Origin: an uncultured Collinsella sp.
GTDB lineage: Bacteria; Actinomycetota; Coriobacteriia; Coriobacteriales; Coriobacteriaceae
NCBI GenBank assembly: GCA_938023905.1
Contig: CALJCO010000080.1
Location: 1 to 21,027 of the forward strand
Direction: 5' to 3'
Length of the DNA: 21,027 bases
Numbering within the stretch: position 1 is the first letter of the stretch; each line of letters opens with the position of its first letter. Made by a program: the position numbers and the translations under genes. Below are positions 15,728-21,027 of the stretch, piece by piece. The notes under the pieces are model-generated. The model was given only the letters and a program-made list of their open reading frames with translations. It made no database searches and was not told where the DNA came from.

Positions 15728-18178
15728 ATGCTGCAGAAAATCCAACGTTTTGGCGGAGCCATGTTCGCGCCCGCCATGCTGTTTTCTATATCAGGCCTCA
15801 TGGTCGGCATCTCCGCCCTCGCAACGACCGTGGATATCGTCGGCGACCTCGCCGTATACGGAACCCCCTGGTACGTTTTCTGGACTATCATTCAGCGCGG
15901 CTCGTGGACGGTCTTTAAGCGCCTTCCACTCCTTTTTGCCGTAGCGCTGCCTATCGGCCTTGCCCAAAAGCAACCGGCACGCTGCTGCCTCGAGGCGCTC
16001 GTAGCCTATTTTGCCTACTGTTTCTTTTTGAGCGAGATCATTAAGCTGAGCGGAGACAACCTTGGGCTTAAGTACCCGTCGTTTTTGACCTCCGCTAGCG
16101 GCATCACCGTCATCGACGGCATCAAGACGCTCGACACCGGCATTATCGGCCCGCTGGCGGTGTCGGCAACCGTCGTCGCGATCCATGACCGCTTCTACGA
16201 TGCCAAGGTTCCCGATTGGCTCGGCACCTTCTCGGGTTCCTCGCTGGTCTACCTCATCAGCTTTTTTGCCGTGTTTGCCCTTGCCGCCATCTCGGCCGCC
16301 ATCGTGCCTTTCGCATACGCTGTGACCGAAACGCTGCGCCACGCACTTGCGGGCGTCGGCCCCTTCGGCGTGGGCATCTTTGTGTTTTTGGAGCGAGCGC
16401 TCGAGCCCATGGGGCTGCACCATCTGCTCTATATGCCCATCTATTACGACAATCTGGTCATTCACGACGGTATTTACGCCACGTGGACCAACCTGCTCCC
16501 CATTCTCTCCCATAGCATGCGCCCTTTAAATGAACTTGCGCCCTGGGCAGGTTTTACCGCCACCGGCTGGGGCAAGCTCTTTGGCCTTCCCGCCATCGCG
16601 GCAGCATTCTATTTCACCGCCAAACCCGAACGCCGCGCCGGCCTTAAGGTCATCCTTTTGCCCGCCATCGTCGCCTCGGTGGTCTGCGGCGTCACCGAGC
16701 CGCTCGAGTTTCTCTTTATGTTCACCTATCCCGGACTCTTTTTGCTCTACGCCGTCCTGTCCTCCTGCCTTGCCATGACCATGAACTTCTTTGGCATCGT
16801 CGGCATCTTCTCGGGCGGTCTCATGGAAATGACGGCCTTCAACTTCATCCCACTCATGCGAATGCATGCCGGCTCCTACCTTTTGGCGCTCGGTATCGGT
16901 CTGATGTTTAGCGCTGTCTTTTTTCTGGTCTTCCGGGGCCTCATTCTGGCTTTCGACCTAAAAACCCCAGGCCGCGAGGATCATATCGCCAGCGATGCGG
17001 CGCTCGCACGTCTGACGGGAAAAAGCTCTGCCAAAGAAGGCGCGGCCCAAAACGGCACCGACAACCAATCATCCCAAGATCATCTGCTTGCTGAGCAAGT
17101 CGTTGCGCTCTTGGGTGGCGTTAGCAATATTGTAGGAGCGACCAATTGCGCCACGCGTCTGCGCGTTGAGGTCGCAGAACCTTCCGTTGTCGCAGACAAC
17201 GCAGCCTTCGTCGCGGCGGGCGCCAAGGGCCTCATCATTACGGGCAAGACCGCCCAGGTGATTATTGGCATCTCCGTTCCCCGCGTTAAAGAGCATTTTG
17301 ACCAGATCATGGGCCTCGAGCCGGGATTTGTGCCCACCACCTCGGCCTCCCCTGCCGCCAGCGCAGCCCATAAGCGCGGCGATATCTGCTTCTTCGATAT
17401 CGACGGAACACTCGCCTGGCAAGACCCTCGAGTGGCACAAGAGCTTCCCGAGAGCGAGCGAGACCTCTCCCCCTATCCCAATGAAGCGGTCTCGCAAGCC
17501 ATCCGTGATTTTGTCGCCAAGGGCAATATGGCGTTTATCTGCACAGGGCGCACGCTGAGCTGCATCCATCCAAAGCTGCTCGAGCTGCCCTGGACCGGCA
17601 TCGTCTGCCTCGCGGGTGGCTATGTCGAACTTGAGGGACACGTGATTCGCGATTTGGCGATGACGCCCGGCATGCTGCAGCGCCTTGCTCCCATTCTTGA
17701 GCAATCGGACGAAGTGATTCGTTTTGAGGGACTCAATGGCGTCGTTCGCATGAGTGCCGATGCGCCCGACGCCCCCGGATACGCCCGCACCGTGGGCGAT
17801 GCAATTACGCAGCTGCAACATTACAGCGCCTACAAGATCTTAATGTCCACGTCGCTTGCCAACCGCATCGCTCAGGATCAAGCGTTTGAGCCGCTGCTCT
17901 GCTTTAACGAGCTCGAGCTCGAAGTGACCGAGATTTCGCCTCGCGAATGCACCAAGCGCGAGGGTATCCAGTCCGTACTCGACGCCCTCGATCCCCACCA
18001 CGGAACCGTATACGGCATCGGCGACGCCAGCAATGACGTCTCGCTGATGAACGCCGTCGACGTTGGCATCGCCATGGGCAACGCACCGGACTTCCTCAAG
18101 GAAAAGGCCGACTATGTCACCGACAGCATCGACCACGACGGCGTCGTCACCGCGCTCGAACACTTTGGGCTTATCTAG
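15728..18178 (+). CDS. Fused PTS EIIC-EIIB (alpha-glucoside type) and HAD phosphatase
   Basis: This is an 816-residue three-domain protein. Residues 1 to about 415 are a glucose/maltose-type EIIC permease with MLQKIQRFGGAMFAPAMLF at the start, then EPMGLHHLLYMPIYYDNLV and the GVTEPLEFLFMF substrate motif (Glu324). Residues about 455-535 are EIIB with the phosphorylated Cys474 in ATNCATRLRV. After a linker, residues about 552-816 are a Cof-type HAD phosphatase: FFDIDGTL (Asp557, Asp559), ICTGRT (Thr606), the Lys of CTKREGIQ, and GIGDASNDVSLM (Asp766, Asp770). All catalytic residues are intact. The C-then-B order separates it from TreP/TreB (B then C). No EIIA is present, so it must come from elsewhere. 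The start at 15728 follows GAAAGG. A TTG at 15692 is less likely. It plausibly imports a disaccharide as its 6-phosphate and then dephosphorylates it. Confidence 0.92.
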   Translation: MLQKIQRFGGAMFAPAMLFSISGLMVGISALATTVDIVGDLAVYGTPWYVFWTIIQRGSWTVFKRLPLLFAVALPIGLAQKQPARCCLEALVAYFAYCFFLSEIIKLSGDNLGLKYPSFLTSASGITVIDGIKTLDTGIIGPLAVSATVVAIHDRFYDAKVPDWLGTFSGSSLVYLISFFAVFALAAISAAIVPFAYAVTETLRHALAGVGPFGVGIFVFLERALEPMGLHHLLYMPIYYDNLVIHDGIYATWTNLLPILSHSMRPLNELAPWAGFTATGWGKLFGLPAIAAAFYFTAKPERRAGLKVILLPAIVASVVCGVTEPLEFLFMFTYPGLFLLYAVLSSCLAMTMNFFGIVGIFSGGLMEMTAFNFIPLMRMHAGSYLLALGIGLMFSAVFFLVFRGLILAFDLKTPGREDHIASDAALARLTGKSSAKEGAAQNGTDNQSSQDHLLAEQVVALLGGVSNIVGATNCATRLRVEVAEPSVVADNAAFVAAGAKGLIITGKTAQVIIGISVPRVKEHFDQIMGLEPGFVPTTSASPAASAAHKRGDICFFDIDGTLAWQDPRVAQELPESERDLSPYPNEAVSQAIRDFVAKGNMAFICTGRTLSCIHPKLLELPWTGIVCLAGGYVELEGHVIRDLAMTPGMLQRLAPILEQSDEVIRFEGLNGVVRMSADAPDAPGYARTVGDAITQLQHYSAYKILMSTSLANRIAQDQAFEPLLCFNELELEVTEISPRECTKREGIQSVLDALDPHHGTVYGIGDASNDVSLMNAVDVGIAMGNAPDFLKEKADYVTDSIDHDGVVTALEHFGLI

Positions 18179-18293
18179 CCAAGCCCCTACCGCACTTGCG
18201 GCCGCATGGACCAATCGTCTTCAACCGCCGCGCTCGACGCCCTAATGTGGCAATATGTTGTCTGCATAATGCAACGATGCAACCTATCAAAGA

Positions 18294-19319
18294 ATGCGAG
18301 AACCCGTGTCCAGTCCGTTTACCAGCTTTTTAGCCCAGCACTTTGACCAGATTAACGACTATCTGGCCACGTTCTTTGACGGACAGGCGACTTCCGCCGA
18401 TATCGAGCGCTACCTGTATACCCCGCTCTCGGCATTTACGGCAAACGCTGGCAAGCGCCACCGCCCGCTCATCTGCATGCTCGCCGCCACTGCGGTAGGC
18501 GGCAGCTTTGAGAGCGCCCGCAGCGCAGCGGCGGCCATCGAGCACTTTCAGTCGGGCGCACTCATCCACGACGACATCGCCGACAACGGGCAGATTCGTC
18601 GCGGCAAGCCCTGCATGCACCTTACCGAGGGCACCGGTCTTGCCATCAACTGCGGTGACCTGGCGCTCACCATGGTCACCAAGACGGTTCTCGACGACCC
18701 CACACTCAACGCAGACGTGAAGCTTCGCGTGCTCCACGAGCTTACCGAAATGATCGTCCGTACCATCGAGGGCCAGGCGCTCGACCTGGGCTGGGTCCGC
18801 GACGGGCGCTTTGACATTTCGGTCGACGATTATCTGGACATGGCGACGCACAAGACCGCGTACTACAGCGGAGCGACGCCGCTTGCCGCCGGATCCATTA
18901 TCGGCGGCGGCAGCGAAGAGCAGATTGAGGCACTGCGCGCCTTTGGGCTGCACACGGGCCTTGCCTTCCAGATTCAAGACGACCTGCTCAACTTGATCGG
19001 CACCAAGGAGGCCGCCAACAAGGACTTCCGCACCGATATCACCGAGGGCAAGCGCACCCTCGTTGCCGTGCATGCCCTGTCAGACGAGCGCTATCACGAC
19101 GAGATCGAGGCAATCCTTTCCTCGGGCACCGAGGACCCTGCGCAGCTCGCACGCGCCGTGGAGATCTTCCAGGAGACCGGCTCCATCGATTACGCCCACA
19201 CCTATGCGCTCGACCTGACCGCTAAGGCCAAGGCCGCTATCGAAGGCGTCGAGCTCGACCCGCATGCGCGCGAGCTCTTCCTCTCAATGGCAGATTTCTT
19301 TGTGGAGCGTCTTAACTAG
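18294..19319 (+). CDS. Polyprenyl diphosphate synthase (trans-isoprenyl chain elongation)
   Basis: This is a 341-residue soluble enzyme that condenses isopentenyl diphosphate onto an allylic diphosphate. Visible are the GKRHRPLICML region that binds the diphosphate, the first Asp-rich motif LIHDDIADNG (Asp93, Asp94, Asp97), EGQALDLGW, the KTAYYSG segment, and the second motif FQIQDDLLNLIG (Asp229, Asp230), where the usual last Asp is Asn. The positions 4 and 5 residues before the first motif are small (Ala, Gly) rather than aromatic, which in this family goes with products longer than farnesyl. The product could be geranylgeranyl or a longer quinone side chain. The start is uncertain because no clear ribosome binding site precedes ATG 18294. 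A GTG at 18309 is possible. Confidence 0.9.
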   Translation: MREPVSSPFTSFLAQHFDQINDYLATFFDGQATSADIERYLYTPLSAFTANAGKRHRPLICMLAATAVGGSFESARSAAAAIEHFQSGALIHDDIADNGQIRRGKPCMHLTEGTGLAINCGDLALTMVTKTVLDDPTLNADVKLRVLHELTEMIVRTIEGQALDLGWVRDGRFDISVDDYLDMATHKTAYYSGATPLAAGSIIGGGSEEQIEALRAFGLHTGLAFQIQDDLLNLIGTKEAANKDFRTDITEGKRTLVAVHALSDERYHDEIEAILSSGTEDPAQLARAVEIFQETGSIDYAHTYALDLTAKAKAAIEGVELDPHARELFLSMADFFVERLN

Positions 19320-19458
19320 CGGGGGTCATAAAACCTGTGGGCAGCGCGTTTGGGTACAAGTTGCTACACTGTTGAGTGCATGTTTATGCATTGTCTCGCG
19401 TTGTCTATCCGACACGCGCTCAAAATAGTACGAATCGTACGCCGAAAGGGGTTCGTTC

Positions 19459-20364
19459 ATGGAACCTATTACCACGGGCATGCAGGGAGCAGCCGTCGAG
19501 GATGTTCAGTCCCGCCTTCTGCAGCTCGGTTACACCATCGATGCCGACGAGGTCGCCGACAAGCGCTTTGGCACCACCACCGAGCAGGCCGTCAGCACCT
19601 TCAGGCTCGACAGTGGCCTTGCTGCCGGTCATGCCGTCGATATCCCCTGTTGGAGCGCCCTGGTCGACGCCTCGTATAAGCTGGGCGACCGCACCCTGTA
19701 TCTGCGCATGCCCAATTTCCATGGCGCCGATGTGCAGGCCCTGCAGCGCGCTCTCAACGTTTTGGGCTTTGCCTGTGGCGAAGACGACGGCTACTTTGGT
19801 CCGCATACCGAGGCCGCCCTGCAGCAGTTCCAGGAAAATGTCGGCCTGTTTGCCGACGGCATGGCCTTCCAGGACACCTACGCCTACATCAACCGCCTGC
19901 ATCATGTGTGGGAGGGCAAGCCCTCGGTCACCGAAGCCGAGTCCCGCATCGGTTTTGCTCGCGCCGCCAACGTGCTCGAGCGCTTCCAGATCGCCGTTAT
20001 CGGTGAGGACCCCATCGCACGCAGCGTTGCTTCGCGCATGTGGAACATCGCCACGGCAACGACCGACAACAGCGGCATGATGCTCTGCGACTCCGAGGTC
20101 CCAACCGACGTTGACCTGGTGCTCGAGATCGCAAGCGACGAGCTGCCCGCCGACGCCGCGCCACGCGCCACTATTGCCCTCGCCGAGTGCCACAACCTGG
20201 CCCAGCGCATCCGCACCGCCAATGTCGCTGCGCAGCAGAAGCCGGCTCGCATTCGCATTGAGCTCACGGGCATGACGCGCTACAACGGCACCTTCACGGC
20301 CAGCGACGCGCAGACGCTCGCCGTACGCCTACTCGACGGCGTTTGCGATGCCCTCGCAGATTAG
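19459..20364 (+). CDS. Protein with two peptidoglycan-binding domains and a divergent C-terminal domain
   Basis: This is a 301-residue protein. Two PG_binding_1 repeats are visible: residues about 5-70 (GMQGAAVEDVQSRLLQLGY, then RFGTTTEQAVSTFRLDSGL) and about 85-150 (ADVQALQRALNVLGFACGE, then YFGPHTEAALQQFQENVGL). The C-terminal 130 residues (FQIAVIGEDPIARSVASRMW onward) have the alternating strand/helix rhythm of an Amidase_3 domain, but I see no zinc ligands (no GHGG-type His, no Glu-His pair). There is no signal peptide or membrane segment, so it is probably cytoplasmic. The layout recalls mycobacterial CwlM, which regulates MurA, but that similarity is an inference. The start is supported by AAAGGGG 8 nt upstream. 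It is a single gene between the prenyl synthase and the tRNA. Confidence 0.8.
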   Translation: MEPITTGMQGAAVEDVQSRLLQLGYTIDADEVADKRFGTTTEQAVSTFRLDSGLAAGHAVDIPCWSALVDASYKLGDRTLYLRMPNFHGADVQALQRALNVLGFACGEDDGYFGPHTEAALQQFQENVGLFADGMAFQDTYAYINRLHHVWEGKPSVTEAESRIGFARAANVLERFQIAVIGEDPIARSVASRMWNIATATTDNSGMMLCDSEVPTDVDLVLEIASDELPADAAPRATIALAECHNLAQRIRTANVAAQQKPARIRIELTGMTRYNGTFTASDAQTLAVRLLDGVCDALAD

Positions 20365-20402
20365 GTAAACTAGACGAGTTGCTTTTGGGCAACACCACAC
20401 AT

Positions 20403-20477
20403 TGGGACGTAGTTCAACGGTAGAACTCCGGTTTTTGGTGCCGGCTGTTGGGGGTTCGAATCCCTCCGTCCCAGCCA
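20403..20477 (+). tRNA. tRNA-Gln (anticodon TTG), CCA encoded
   Basis: It folds as a full cloverleaf. The acceptor arms are TGGGACG and CGTCCCA. The D-arm is GTTC-AACGGTA-GAAC. The anticodon stem is CCGGT/GCCGG with loop TT-TTG-GT. The T-arm is GGGGG-TTCGAAT-CCCTC (one G-U pair), followed by discriminator G and a genomically encoded CCA. The TTTTTGG run around the anticodon is characteristic of tRNA-Gln. Confidence 0.95.
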
Positions 20478-20486
20478 TTAAAACTG

Positions 20487-20524
20487 AGCGCCCTAAGCCC
20501 ATAACGGCCCAGGGCGCTTTCTTG
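20487..20524 (+). terminator. Terminator after tRNA-Gln
   Basis: Arms AGCGCCCT (20487-20494) and AGGGCGCT (20511-20518) surround a 16-nt loop, with an additional inner GGGC-like pairing, followed by TTCTTG. Confidence 0.75.
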
Positions 20525-20529
20525 TGGGC

Positions 20530-20769
20530 AAGCGGAGGAATTCGAACCCGCAAGGGTGCGGAGCTGAGGAAACGCGAAGCGTTTTCCAGCGCAGCACGCA
20601 AGGAGCGAAGCGACGCAGCGGGGCGCGGCCGCCGACCAGGCGGACGCGGAATCCCTCCGTCCCACACCAGCCAAGAGCCCCTCACGTCAAGCAAATCGAG
20701 CCAACGCCGCCAAGCGGAGGAATCCGAACCCGCAAGGATGCGGAGCGACGCAGCGGGGCGCGGCCGCCG
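20530..20769 (+). repeat. GC-rich direct repeat block with tRNA 3'-end-like pieces
   Basis: A 35-nt unit at 20530-20564 recurs at 20712-20746 with two mismatches. A 25-nt unit at 20610-20634 recurs identically at 20745-20769. The first unit, read on the minus strand, contains GCGGGTTCGAATTCCTCCGC, which resembles a tRNA T-arm plus acceptor end. Open frames here translate to the well-known spurious GGIRTR-type peptides. I see no real gene from 20525 to 20880. Confidence 0.7.
20649..20664 (+). repeat. Second copy of the tRNA-Gln 3' end (att-like)
   Basis: Sixteen bases (GAATCCCTCCGTCCCA) are identical to 20458-20473 in the T-arm and acceptor of tRNA-Gln, 191 bp downstream and in the same orientation. 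Duplications of this kind mark past integration at a tRNA 3' end, but the interval holds no integrase. Confidence 0.55.
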
Positions 20770-20783
20770 CAGGCAGACGCGGT

Positions 20784-20842
20784 GCCGGCACTTGGGGACG
20801 CTCCTAAGTGCCGGCATTATAGGAACGTCCCCAAGTGCCGGC
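20784..20842. repeat. REP/MITE-like long palindrome
   Basis: Perfect 17-nt arms GCCGGCACTTGGGGACG (20784-20800) and CGTCCCCAAGTGCCGGC (20826-20842) flank a 25-nt centre that contains a third partial copy (TAAGTGCCGGCA, about 20805-20816). The GGGGACG-CTCC / GGAACGTCCCC style resembles palindromes mobilised by REP-associated (Y1) transposases. Confidence 0.65.
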
Positions 20843-20895
20843 TCGGGACTATTTTCGAGGACCCTCCGAAGGACTGTGGCCAAAAAACGGCAAAT

Positions 20896-20979
20896 ATGAG
20901 TACTGTTACCGTTGTAGCTACATTATTTTCGTTAATAAAAGAAGATCTTAATGAGATTTATTCGCATCAAGGTCGGTAG
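20896..20979 (+). CDS. Possible 27-residue small ORF in AT-rich tail
   Basis: An ATG-started frame encodes MSTVTVVATLFSLIKEDLNE plus seven residues. It has no ribosome binding site and no recognised relative. The surrounding stretch (about 20875-20975) is strikingly AT-rich compared with its neighbours. It may be regulatory or insertion-derived DNA rather than coding. Confidence 0.15.
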   Translation: MSTVTVVATLFSLIKEDLNEIYSHQGR

Positions 20980-20999
20980 CGTGCAGAGATGTGGTGTAA

Positions 21000-21021
21000 G
21001 AGGCGGGGCATGCCCCGCCTC
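21000..21021. repeat. 22-bp perfect GC-rich palindrome at the window edge
   Basis: The segment reads identically on both strands around the central CATG. It may be the stem of a terminator for a gene to the right of the window, but the flank is cut off. Confidence 0.4.
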
Positions 21022-21027
21022 CGCCCT

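Noticed and set aside
20530..20564. tRNA gene on the minus strand suggested by a GGTTCGAATTCC T-arm
   Set aside because: Only the T-arm/acceptor-like piece is present, and no D-arm or anticodon arm follows. It is treated as a repeat.

Overview
The window looks like a chromosomal segment of a high-GC, Gram-positive gut actinomycete of the Coriobacteriia, most likely Collinsella. This rests on codon and GC style, the maltodextrin/glycogen gene set, the lineage-typical Tat-type lipoprotein and the GT35 phosphorylase. It is an impression from the sequence, not a database result. Most of 5.6-20.5 kb is ordinary well-coding chromosome. The two ends and 4.5-5.6 kb are accessory or decayed DNA.

Region A (about 20-3410, minus strand) reads as one small ribosomal-peptide (RiPP-like) operon. 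A good sigma-70-type promoter (3384-3412) precedes two tandem, unmistakably paralogous 39-residue peptides. Both have five cysteines in identical spacing and a near-perfect ribosome binding site. Two overlapping hairpins follow, then an ABC ATPase, two translationally coupled membrane permeases, and a 94-residue protein that looks like the PqqD/RRE-type leader-binding N-terminus of a radical SAM peptide maturase, ending before any CxxxCxxC cluster. Region B (3596-4473, minus) is a DUF2975-like membrane protein coupled to an XRE regulator. Region C (about 4720-5595) is an insertion-sequence graveyard: an IS110-type transposase remnant and an oppositely oriented IstB (IS21) fragment, bracketed by about 70-bp inverted repeats.

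Region D (5.6-18.2 kb) is an alpha-glucan utilisation locus. It holds malQ (4-alpha-glucanotransferase) and glgP/malP (phosphorylase) on the plus strand. A complete ABC importer (binding lipoprotein, two permeases, MalK/MsmX-type ATPase) runs on the minus strand. Then come a GntR/UTRA regulator (minus) and, divergent from it, a three-part protein: PTS EIIC, EIIB and a HAD-type phosphatase in one chain. Five near-palindromic sites resembling TTGTTTAAACAA lie upstream of malQ, the binding protein (two), the regulator and the PTS-HAD gene. They tie all of these to one regulator. The simplest picture is that oligosaccharides enter by ABC, disaccharide enters by PTS as a phosphate ester, the fused HAD domain removes that phosphate, and MalQ plus the phosphorylase process the free glucans.

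Region E (18.3-20.5 kb) holds a trans-polyprenyl diphosphate synthase, a cytoplasmic-looking protein with two peptidoglycan-binding repeats, and tRNA-Gln(TTG). Region F (20.5-21.0 kb) has no convincing gene. It holds GC-rich direct repeats, a second copy of the tRNA-Gln 3' end, a REP-like long palindrome and an AT-rich tail.
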